Source: Chloroflexota bacterium (GTDB lineage Bacteria > Chloroflexota > Anaerolineae > Aggregatilineales > UBA3940). Taken from it: a stretch of 6,560 bases of DNA. The position numbers and the translations under genes are program-made. The stretch is taken from positions 1 to 6,560 of the forward strand of contig DRKO01000148.1 in the NCBI GenBank assembly GCA_011051745.1, written 5' to 3'. Positions 1 through 5,944 of this stretch are shown piece by piece (positions within the stretch are counted from its first letter, which is position 1; the number at the start of each line of letters is the position of its first letter). Below the pieces are notes generated by a model. That model ran no database searches. It saw nothing but the letters and a program-made list of their open reading frames with translations, and had not been told where the DNA came from.

Positions 1-298
1 CCGCTTCTTCGTCCAGGGAAAGCCGGTCGCCCCCATGGCAGATCACGCATCCAAAAACGTCGGTTGGATGCGAATCGCTGATCTGCTCGATGCCCTCATG
101 GCAGGTCAGACACAGTTCAGGTTCTCCCGTCAGCGTTGGGGTGATCAGCCGAACCTGCGGGTCGTCCTGATAACGTGACCAGGGAGGCGTTGTCTGCCGG
201 TGTATGGCCGCAAAAAGCGCGGCCAGCAGGGCCAGCGTACCCACAAGGACGTGAGCACGTGAACGAAGAGCGAGAGAAGCCAGCTCGCGGAAGGACAT
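1..298 (-). CDS. membrane-anchored multihaem cytochrome c (3' part cut by window edge)
   Basis: The ATG at 298 opens a frame that stays open to the left edge (99 codons visible), so only the N-terminal part is seen. Residues about 17-33 form one hydrophobic segment without a clear cleavage site, suggesting an N-terminal anchor with the rest outside the cytoplasm. Two haem c attachment motifs follow: CLTCH at residues 63-67 and CVICH at 84-88, the second continuing as CHGG. His77, between them in a SHP context, could be a distal ligand. The close spacing of the motifs is typical of multihaem cytochromes, so more haems may lie past the edge. The gene follows the half cytochrome b gene after 6 bases, with an AGGTAGG ribosome-binding stretch overlapping the upstream stop codon, so translational coupling is likely. 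Inferred role: electron carrier partner of that cytochrome b. The exact family cannot be set from this fragment. Confidence 0.85.
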   Translation of the reverse strand, partial: MSFRELASLALRSRAHVLVGTLALLAALFAAIHRQTTPPWSRYQDDPQVRLITPTLTGEPELCLTCHEGIEQISDSHPTDVFGCVICHGGDRLSLDEEA

Positions 299-304
299 AG
301 GAGC

Positions 305-994
305 CTACCTCAGCGCAGCGCGGACAGTCAGGACGAAGATGGCAACGACGAGCAGTGTAAGGACGATCTGGGCTACTCGCCCCTGCCTGTTAAACCAGAT
401 AGCTATCCCCTCGTTTGACCAGTCCATGTAGGGCAGCAGGGTGAGAAGCAGGATAACAACCAGGGGGGTGATCACCCCCGCTATGGCCGGGGGCCAGATG
501 CGTAGCAACTCCTGCACCCACAGGAATATCCAGGGGGCTTTGGTGTGCTCCACTAGCGCGCCCGGTTCGGCGGCTGGTCCCAGAGGAGGGTCTATGAAGG
601 TGGCAAGCAGAATGATCGTGGCGGTGGTCAGGAAGAAGATCAGCACCTCGCGGCGCACGATGACGGAGCGGTCGGTGCGCGGTAAAGGCGGCTCTCCGGG
701 TTTGCGCTCCGGGCTGGAGATACCTCCATCCCGGCGAACACGGAAGCCATGCCAGGCAATGAGAAAGAGCATCGGGATGGCAAGCCCCATCACGTGCCAG
801 GCGTAGAAGCGCAGGAGCGTGGCCTCGCTGATCGAAGGGCCACCTACAACGAAGCGGTATAGGCTCTCTCCCAGCGTCAGGGCCTCTTCCTCCCCTGTCG
901 CCGGACGGCCTCCGCAGGCCGCGAGCAGAAAAGCCACGCTGAAGATGAGAAGGAGGGGGATAAGAGCGTACTGTCTGGAGCGTTTCCGGTGCAT
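305..994 (-). CDS. split cytochrome b, C-terminal half (helix D plus PetD-like helices), with lipobox-like N-terminus
   Basis: A 229-residue membrane protein resembling the second half of cytochrome b of quinol:cytochrome c/b6f-type complexes. Residues 1-27 look like a lipoprotein signal: basic RKRSR, a hydrophobic run, then LAAC with Cys27. Residues about 50-83 match the loop before helix D and helix D itself: GGP, then LLRFYAWH, with His67 and His82 separated by 14 residues, the b6-type spacing of the two axial haem ligands. A basic loop (about 85-116) precedes helix E (about 117-134). The p-side loop carries KAPWIFLWVQELLR (152-165) where other families have PEWY. Helices F (about 171-190) and G (about 207-226) follow. 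The charge pattern fits standard topology, positive loops inside. Helices A-C, with the other two haem ligands, are absent, and the upstream neighbour is an unrelated glycosyltransferase. The start is placed at ATG 994 because GAGG lies 6 bases upstream. Inferred role: quinone-reactive subunit needing an N-terminal partner encoded elsewhere. Confidence 0.82.
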   Translation of the reverse strand: MHRKRSRQYALIPLLLIFSVAFLLAACGGRPATGEEEALTLGESLYRFVVGGPSISEATLLRFYAWHVMGLAIPMLFLIAWHGFRVRRDGGISSPERKPGEPPLPRTDRSVIVRREVLIFFLTTATIILLATFIDPPLGPAAEPGALVEHTKAPWIFLWVQELLRIWPPAIAGVITPLVVILLLTLLPYMDWSNEGIAIWFNRQGRVAQIVLTLLVVAIFVLTVRAALR

Positions 995-1000
995 GGTCAA

Positions 1001-1004
1001 CCTC
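1001..1004 (-). promoter_or_regulatory. ribosome-binding site that sets the cytochrome b start
   Basis: GAGG on the minus strand lies 6 bases before the ATG at 992-994. The alternative in-frame TTG at 998-1000 abuts GAGG directly and so cannot use it. This favours the 229-residue product over the 231-residue one. Confidence 0.55.
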
Positions 1005-1030
1005 GAATCTCAGGCGGCTGTGCAGAGCCT

Positions 1031-1066
1031 ATCTTAGGCAGGTCGGGCCTTGGTGGCGAGTGTCAA
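1031..1066 (-). promoter_or_regulatory. weak promoter candidate before the cytochrome b/c unit
   Basis: The minus strand of the 98-base gap between the glycosyltransferase stop and the cytochrome b ATG has an exact TTGACA at 1061-1066 and TAAGAT (4 of 6 to TATAAT) at 1031-1036. They are 24 bases apart, much more than the usual 16-18, so this is not a normal sigma-70-type promoter. TAAGAT sits inside a short perfect dyad, GCCTA-3-TAGGC, at 1027-1039. The unit may instead be read through from the upstream glycosyltransferase gene. No T-rich terminator is visible in this gap. Confidence 0.2.
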
Positions 1067-1092
1067 ACATCACAGGAGGCGACGGCAGGATG

Positions 1093-3261
1093 TCACGGGC
1101 TGGCCTCTTCCCACCCGCGAGTGTCCACAATGGCGTTCGTCTCGCACGAATCGCCGGACGGCGGGCGGACGATACGCGGCATCCCCCAGCCAGCCCAGTC
1201 GCCCGTGTAATCCCCCCGCGGGCCGGGTCCCGTCTGGAAGGATAGACGGATCGGTTGACCCCCGTAAGGGCTGAGGTCGAGCAGGAAAGGATGCCAGTGG
1301 TGATCAACTGCATCGTTAGTGAGGGTGTACTCGAAGAGCCGCGAACTCTGATCTCCGGCTTCGACCTCGACGATGAACGTCGCTCCGTCGCCCCCCCACC
1401 CCCAGCTATCGGGGAACATAGAAATATCAAACCTCAGACATACGGGGGACGAAGGCAACTCCAGCGTGTAACTCAGACGGGCGTCAGGTTGCATAAGAAT
1501 GGTCGGGTAGGAATCTTCTCCCGGCAGGTGAAAGTCCATGACCGAAACGGGCGGATCGGACTGGTACTCCACCTCTGCCCCGTCGAAGCGGGCGATCAGG
1601 TCGGCCCACGTCACCGCATCCAGCAGATCGGGATCATTCAGACGGCTCCAGTACGGCTTCAGACGGAAGAACTGGAAGCGCCCGAACTCGTACTCTTTAA
1701 CATAGTGCCGGGCCGTGAACCCGCTGTACTCCGGTATGTCGCGCCACGAGTCGTTAGGGTTCTGGAAGTCGAAGAAAGTCCGGTCAAACGTGGTGAGCAG
1801 AATGTAAACCGGCGGGTTGCGGTAGATGGCATCGAGCGCTTCCGCCCGCCATTCCTCCTGCCAGGGGTTGCCTCCCCGGATGTGCATCAGGAGCGGCTCA
1901 TTATAGATGAACCTCGTCGGGCTGTGCCGCTGGGCAAGATAGTAAATGGCGGCATGGTGTCCCCAGACCCAGATCGGATCGTCCGGTTCGGTACGCTCGC
2001 GCAGGTAATCGGCCGCCACCATTTGATCCCAGACTCCCTGTGACTCAAAGAACGTTTCGGGGTCTTCCCGCCCCGTCAGGTAGTCGCCCAGAATCAGCCA
2101 TTGATCGGCGTAGAAGAACAGAGCAACGTTCACCGCAATGGCGGTGCTCAGGGCGGCGATCACGGGCTTTCTGGCAGGAGCTGGAAGCCCGTCCCACTCG
2201 ATCAATTCGCGGAGCAGCGCGCCTATCGCAAGGGAGAGGGCTGGCAGGCTGGCTGTCCAGTGGTAGGGGGTGAAACGTTGTTGTACCCACACGACGGCGA
2301 TCCCGGCCAGTATGTAAAGGACGAGCGGCCAGCCATACCAGCGTCGTCGCCAGGTGGCAAGCCCGCTCCCCACGAAGGCCAGACCGAAGATAACAGGCAG
2401 CCGTCCGAAGTAGAGCAGCGTTTGCTGCACGGGCTTGGAGCGGATGGCGTACTCGTCCGGGTTAAGCTGTGCTTTCGGGAAGTAGAAGAAAATGAAGCGG
2501 ACATGCGTCAGGGCGTCATCGAGTGCGTTGGCTGCCAGCAGGCCGATGCTGAAAAGGCCCACTACCGCCAACGCGCCGCCCAGGGTCCACCCGAAGATCG
2601 CCAGACGGGCCCGGAGGGGCCGCTCAGTTTCCCCCAGAGGCAAACCGGCTATCACGGAGAGAGCAGCGACGCCAAACGGCAGGGCCAGAGCATACTTATA
2701 CAGGACTGCAATCGCCAGAACGCCTCCGGCAGCCAGGTAGAGCCAGCGACGCTTTGAGCGGGGGCCGAGGGTCAGGGAGAGCAGTCCCAGCAGAGCGAAG
2801 AAGTTGGCAAAGCTCTCCGGCTGAGCGTTCATGTCAAAGCGGACGATGACGGCCAGCAACCCGTATAGTAGCCCGACCCCGTAGGCCAGCGTCAGATTCC
2901 TGAGCCAGCGATAGGCCAGAGCGGCCAGCACGAGGGCCGTCGCGGCGATGACGAAGGCGTTCAGGATGTATGGCCCGGCACTGTTAACACCAAAGAGGAG
3001 TTTGGCGAGCGCGTAGGTGTAGTGCAGGGCAGGCCCTTTAGTGTCCCAGCAGTCTCGATAGGGAGCTCCGCCTGCCAGCAGTACATCGGCACAGGTGGCG
3101 TAAACGCCCTGATCGCGGCTGAGCGGAACGTTCCAGAAGGGAGCTGCCACCCCGATCACCGCCACAAAGACGAGCAACGCAAACGGCCACCGGATACGTT
3201 GCAGCCATCGGGCAATGTGGGGCGGGATGGGTCGAAAGCGTGATTCAGGCTGGCTACTCAT
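1093..3261 (-). CDS. GT-C (GT39/PMT_2-like) membrane glycosyltransferase with C-terminal beta-rich domain
   Basis: A 722-residue protein that probably transfers a sugar from a polyprenyl-phosphate carrier at the outer membrane face, as GT-C enzymes do. The acceptor is unknown. Residues about 25-390 hold around eleven hydrophobic helices. The first outer loop has the expected acidic motif: SRDQG with Asp50, then APYRDCWDTKGP (66-77), similar to the PYRD...KxP loop of PMT_2-type proteins. RFDMNAQPES (141-150) is another polar loop. A soluble segment (about 400-540) includes VWGHHAAIYYLAQR (432-445), a type of segment I associate with the tails of such proteins. The last part (about 545-705) has no helix, is rich in beta-type stretches, Trp and Gly, and looks like a jelly-roll or carbohydrate-binding fold. 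This makes the protein longer than plain GT39 enzymes. ATG 3261 is preceded by AGGAG at a long 12-base spacing, and no alternative start is closer. It is divergent from the plus-strand GT-C gene. Confidence 0.82.
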   Translation of the reverse strand: MSSQPESRFRPIPPHIARWLQRIRWPFALLVFVAVIGVAAPFWNVPLSRDQGVYATCADVLLAGGAPYRDCWDTKGPALHYTYALAKLLFGVNSAGPYILNAFVIAATALVLAALAYRWLRNLTLAYGVGLLYGLLAVIVRFDMNAQPESFANFFALLGLLSLTLGPRSKRRWLYLAAGGVLAIAVLYKYALALPFGVAALSVIAGLPLGETERPLRARLAIFGWTLGGALAVVGLFSIGLLAANALDDALTHVRFIFFYFPKAQLNPDEYAIRSKPVQQTLLYFGRLPVIFGLAFVGSGLATWRRRWYGWPLVLYILAGIAVVWVQQRFTPYHWTASLPALSLAIGALLRELIEWDGLPAPARKPVIAALSTAIAVNVALFFYADQWLILGDYLTGREDPETFFESQGVWDQMVAADYLRERTEPDDPIWVWGHHAAIYYLAQRHSPTRFIYNEPLLMHIRGGNPWQEEWRAEALDAIYRNPPVYILLTTFDRTFFDFQNPNDSWRDIPEYSGFTARHYVKEYEFGRFQFFRLKPYWSRLNDPDLLDAVTWADLIARFDGAEVEYQSDPPVSVMDFHLPGEDSYPTILMQPDARLSYTLELPSSPVCLRFDISMFPDSWGWGGDGATFIVEVEAGDQSSRLFEYTLTNDAVDHHWHPFLLDLSPYGGQPIRLSFQTGPGPRGDYTGDWAGWGMPRIVRPPSGDSCETNAIVDTRGWEEASP

Positions 3262-3304
3262 TTTATCGGGTATCTCCTGACGCTTCGGCCCGGAGGGCTA
3301 TCCG

Positions 3305-3346
3305 TCCGGGCATGTGGTAGAATGGCATCAATGGAGGATGCCCGGA
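3305..3346. repeat. 9-bp perfect inverted repeat around a promoter-like element
   Basis: TCCGGGCAT (3305-3313) and ATGCCCGGA (3338-3346) are exact reverse complements separated by 24 bases. The core GCCCGGA appears again in direct orientation at 3288-3294, where it can also pair with 3305-3311 over a 10-base loop. The repeat encloses the extended -10-like element at 3315-3323. It could be an operator for a dimeric regulator or a leader hairpin. The G+C-rich background makes chance occurrence possible. Confidence 0.4.
3315..3323 (+). promoter_or_regulatory. candidate extended -10 promoter for the plus-strand glycosyltransferase
   Basis: TGGTAGAAT reads as TGn followed by TAGAAT (5 of 6 to TATAAT). 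No good -35 is seen, which the TGn extension could offset. Transcription would begin near 3330, leaving about 50 bases of leader before ATG 3379. A second candidate, an exact TATAAT at 3360-3365, would start RNA within the ribosome-binding site, so it fits less well. Confidence 0.3.
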
Positions 3347-3357
3347 GTTTCATAACA

Positions 3358-3387
3358 AATATAATGCGTAAGGGTAACATGAAACAA
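3358..3387 (-). promoter_or_regulatory. candidate promoter for the minus-strand glycosyltransferase
   Basis: On the minus strand TTGTTT (3382-3387) and TATATT (3358-3363) are separated by 18 bases, giving a leader of about 90 bases before ATG 3261. The -10 lies in an A+T-rich island (about 3351-3366) that stands out from its surroundings. The -35 matches the consensus at only three positions. Confidence 0.3.
3370..3374 (+). promoter_or_regulatory. ribosome-binding site that sets the start at 3379
   Basis: AAGGG ends 4 bases before the ATG at 3379-3381. The in-frame upstream ATGs at 3322, 3331 and 3364 have no well-placed purine-rich site, so 3379 is preferred. Confidence 0.5.
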
Positions 3388-4878
3388 CCGGTTCGTGACA
3401 GTGCTATCGCGTTGTTTCTTTTTCTCTTTGTCTCTGCCCTCTATTTTGCGACGGTCACCGGTGTGACCTCCAGCAACGATGGCAGCCACTATGCCCTCGT
3501 CCGGGCGTTGGTCGAGCGTCACAGCTTTGAGATATCGCCTTATATGGCCTTCACCGAATATCAGGATTACGCCCTGCGCGGAGACCTGCGCTTCAGTGAT
3601 CGCCCGCCCGGCACAGCGTTGCTGGCTGCGCCTCTGTATGCGCTGGGCACGGTGGCTCCTCGTCCCCCGGTGGATATCCCATCCAGACACGATGCGGCTA
3701 ACCCTTATCTGGTCTATGCCCTTCTGCTCCCTCCACTGGCCGGTGGCGGGGCGATCACGCTCTTCTACCTGACCCTGCGCCAGCACTTCGCCCGCTCTCA
3801 ATATGCGGCCCTGCTGGTCAGTCTGGCGCTCGCCTTGGGCACAACGACCTGGAAGTACGGCAGTGTGCTGTATTCCCACGCTCAGGCCGCGCTTACCGTC
3901 TGGCTGGCCCTGTATCTGACCTTTCGCATTGAATCCCGACGGGTTCCCTCCTGGCCTCCGGCTTTGCTTCTGGGTTTCGTTCTGGGGTTTGCCCCTTTGA
4001 TCGAGTATACGAGCGTGCTGTTTTCAGCGATTATCGGATTCTACCTGCTGTTGAAGCTGTTGCCATCTCTGCGGTCGGCCTGGAGTGACGATGAGCAGCG
4101 AAGCCGATGGCTGGCGACTCTGATCTCTCTGGGGATTGGGGCGGCCGTCCCGATCGGTTTCCTGCTTCTCTACAACACCCTTAACTTTGGCGGTCCGTTC
4201 GAAGTCTCCACCTTCAACGCCGACACCGAGTTGTGGCCTCAGAACGCCGGACTTGCCGCCGACTTTGCGACTCCCCTGCCTGTTGGGTTGCAGGGATTAC
4301 TCTTCTACGGGAGCGACAATCAGGGCATCTTTCTGCTTTCGCCTGTCACTCTCATCGCGCTGGCCGGTCTGCCCGCCTTCTTTCGTCACTCCCGGCGAGG
4401 GTTCGCCCTGCTGATGGGCCTTTTCGTTGTGTACCTGCTGCTTTTCGCCAAGAGCACAACCTTCAACCCGCTCACCAACGATGGCCGCTATCTGACCCCG
4501 TTCATCGGATTATTGCTTGTCCCTCTTGCGTTCTGGGTGGACGAAGTCTATCGGCCCGCACGTGGCGAACTGCGGGAGTTGGGGCTTTCGCTGCTTCTGT
4601 TCGGGCTGCTGTTCCTCTCGATTCGCAATCAGGCCATGCACATCGCGCTCTCCTGGAACTACGATCTGGATTTGAGCCGCCTGCGCCCAATGGCGATCCC
4701 GCCGGAGAATGTGCGATACCTGCTTGGGACGCTTTTCCGCAATGCAGGTAACCTGCCAGTTCTATGGATGGTCGAGTTACCGGCTCTGGCGTTTGGCTGG
4801 CTGGCGATGCGCTGGCGGCGGATGCAAAAAGAGCGACTGGTCGCCCAGCCGCTCAGTCCCTCCCACTCCAGAGAATAA
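3379..4878 (+). CDS. polytopic GT-C-like membrane protein, probable GT39-type glycosyltransferase
   Basis: A 499-residue membrane protein with about a dozen hydrophobic segments, probably a lipid-sugar-dependent glycosyltransferase. After the first helix (about 7-26) comes SSNDGSHY (31-38), whose Asp34 is where GT-C enzymes place a key acidic residue. The outer loop continues through FSDRPPGTALLAAPLYALG (72-90), the second typical GT-C landmark. YSHAQAALTVWLALYL (165-180), FYGSDNQGIFLLSPV (309-323) and DGRYLTPF (368-375) are further conserved-looking blocks of this type. Residues 270-310 form a polar outer loop. The C-terminus is short and basic, with no soluble domain, unlike its divergent neighbour. 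A longer reading from ATG 3322 would add 19 residues that look like leader sequence: they are polar and not needed for the first helix, and ATG 3379 has the better ribosome-binding site. Donor and acceptor sugars cannot be read from sequence. Confidence 0.75.
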   Translation: MKQPVRDSAIALFLFLFVSALYFATVTGVTSSNDGSHYALVRALVERHSFEISPYMAFTEYQDYALRGDLRFSDRPPGTALLAAPLYALGTVAPRPPVDIPSRHDAANPYLVYALLLPPLAGGGAITLFYLTLRQHFARSQYAALLVSLALALGTTTWKYGSVLYSHAQAALTVWLALYLTFRIESRRVPSWPPALLLGFVLGFAPLIEYTSVLFSAIIGFYLLLKLLPSLRSAWSDDEQRSRWLATLISLGIGAAVPIGFLLLYNTLNFGGPFEVSTFNADTELWPQNAGLAADFATPLPVGLQGLLFYGSDNQGIFLLSPVTLIALAGLPAFFRHSRRGFALLMGLFVVYLLLFAKSTTFNPLTNDGRYLTPFIGLLLVPLAFWVDEVYRPARGELRELGLSLLLFGLLFLSIRNQAMHIALSWNYDLDLSRLRPMAIPPENVRYLLGTLFRNAGNLPVLWMVELPALAFGWLAMRWRRMQKERLVAQPLSPSHSRE

Positions 4879-5931
4879 TCACTCACCATACCGCTCGCCC
4901 CCCCTCACCGCACGGGCGGCGGTCAGGAGCATATCGGGCCTCTGGCGGAACATTTCCCAGGGGACCCGTCCGGCGGCGATGTCCGATACAGTCAGTGCCA
5001 GCACGTGGTTGACCGGAACCAGTCGATCCATCCGATCCGCTGCCTGCACGATGGCTCCGTTCAGCCAGGGGACTTCTGTCCGGCGTTTCTTTGCTCTCAG
5101 ATCCGCCAGCAGCGAGGGCGGCTTGGCTCCCCGACCAGTGGCGACCTGCCGCAGCAGAAGAGGGCGCAGCAATGATGCGGGGAGATATTGAACGGCGAGG
5201 GCCAGCAGTCGGGCCGGAGACCCCGGCAGGTTGACGACACTGATCCCCTGCAGATGGATGATCGCGATGGCCTCGCGCAGGGCCTCGTACTCAATCGCGA
5301 ACAACTCCGGATCGGCGAAGATATCATCCGGGGACATATCCAGAATCGCCGCCGTCGCGTTCCCAACGATGTTGAGCAGCAGCTTGGACCACTTCAAAGA
5401 AGCGGCTGTTTGAACCGTTGTAGTGGGCAGTTGCGTTTGCCGGAGCGCTTCCAGAACCGGCGTCGCCGCCGGGGAGTCGACCGCTACCGCGAGGCCACGG
5501 GGCTTTTCCTCCACGACGATCCCCGGTTCCGGCATAGAGACCGGGGTTGTCATGGTTCCTGCCGCGACCCGTTCTGCCCCAAAGGCCGCGATCAGCGACT
5601 CTTCGTTGCCGACCCCGTTCTGGAAACTCACAATCGGGGGAGGCTTCACCAGCCGGGCCTGAAGCTCAAGGGTGGACTGGACGGTGTCGTAGGCCTTCAT
5701 GGTGAAGGCGATCCAGTCATACTCTCCGCTCAGAGCCTCATCCAGACTGCTCGCCGCCCGGATATCCCGTATATGCAGGGTGCTCTGAGCCGTCCGAATT
5801 GCCAATCCGCTGGCCCGGACGGCTCTGGCGAGTGGCTCACGCCCCAGCAGCGTGACTGAGTGCCCGGCGGCGGCCAGATGTCCGCCGATGTAACACCCGA
5901 CCGCACCCGCTCCATAGATCAGGATGCGCAT
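4879..5931 (-). CDS. panE: 2-dehydropantoate 2-reductase (ketopantoate reductase, PanE/ApbA family)
   Basis: A 350-residue cytoplasmic oxidoreductase expected to reduce 2-dehydropantoate to pantoate with NADPH in pantothenate/CoA synthesis. The N-terminal Rossmann fold opens with GAGAVG at residues 7-12, and a basic-type Arg31 after the second strand fits NADPH. TMKAYD (77-82) and SFQNGVGNEE (102-111) hold Lys79 and Asn105, the latter matching Asn98 of E. coli PanE. The C-terminal domain has SLKWSKLLLNIVGN (178-191), where Lys183 fits the catalytic Lys176, and KRRTEVPWLNGA (282-293), where Glu286 fits Glu256. All key residues are thus present. It is about 45 residues longer than E. coli PanE (303), largely through a hydrophobic stretch near 240-275. 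Members of this family are often paralogues with other 2-oxoacid substrates, and no other pantothenate gene is nearby, so the symbol is less sure than the family. It follows the foldase gene after 13 bases. Confidence 0.87.
   Translation of the reverse strand: MRILIYGAGAVGCYIGGHLAAAGHSVTLLGREPLARAVRASGLAIRTAQSTLHIRDIRAASSLDEALSGEYDWIAFTMKAYDTVQSTLELQARLVKPPPIVSFQNGVGNEESLIAAFGAERVAAGTMTTPVSMPEPGIVVEEKPRGLAVAVDSPAATPVLEALRQTQLPTTTVQTAASLKWSKLLLNIVGNATAAILDMSPDDIFADPELFAIEYEALREAIAIIHLQGISVVNLPGSPARLLALAVQYLPASLLRPLLLRQVATGRGAKPPSLLADLRAKKRRTEVPWLNGAIVQAADRMDRLVPVNHVLALTVSDIAAGRVPWEMFRQRPDMLLTAARAVRGGERYGE
4891..4922 (+). terminator. weak hairpin just past the plus-strand glycosyltransferase
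   Basis: CCGC-T-CGCCC (4891-4900) can pair with GGGCGGCGG (4914-4922) as a 9-bp G+C-rich stem with one bulged T and a 13-base loop. It lies 12 bases after the TAA at 4876-4878. No T run follows, and the stem is inside the panE coding sequence, so it could be chance. It is the only candidate end signal for the plus-strand transcript that I see. Confidence 0.2.
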
Positions 5932-5944
5932 CTGCCTGTTCCCG

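Noticed and set aside
305..994. Cytochrome b gene as a simple 5'-truncated pseudogene
   Set aside because: It has its own ribosome-binding site, a signal-like N-terminus in keeping with topology, and an intact frame coupled to the next gene. A decayed fragment would not be expected to keep these, though the missing half remains unexplained.
995..1000. TTG at 998-1000 as the start of the half cytochrome b
   Set aside because: It abuts GAGG with no spacer, whereas the ATG at 992-994 has a 6-base spacer.
1027..1039. Short hairpin GCCTA-TCT-TAGGC as a terminator for the 722-residue glycosyltransferase gene
   Set aside because: Only five base pairs, no T run after it, and it lies over 50 bases past the stop codon.
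1255..2043. Plus-strand open frame of 262 codons opposite the large glycosyltransferase
   Set aside because: It lies wholly inside a well-supported minus-strand gene, has no recognisable domain, and its composition (many Arg, Val and Gln) is what the reverse frame of a G+C-rich gene gives.
2101..2757. Plus-strand open frame of 218 codons in the same gene
   Set aside because: Antisense shadow of the membrane helices. The translation is polar and low in hydrophobic residues, with no motif or ribosome-binding site of note.
3322..3378. ATG at 3322, 3331 or 3364 as the start of the plus-strand glycosyltransferase
   Set aside because: None has a well-placed ribosome-binding site, and the one at 3322 overlaps a -10-like element. 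The added residues are polar and do not extend the first membrane helix.
5188..5859. Plus-strand open frame of 223 codons opposite panE
   Set aside because: Arg/Gly/Asp-rich shadow of a gene whose catalytic residues are all intact on the other strand.
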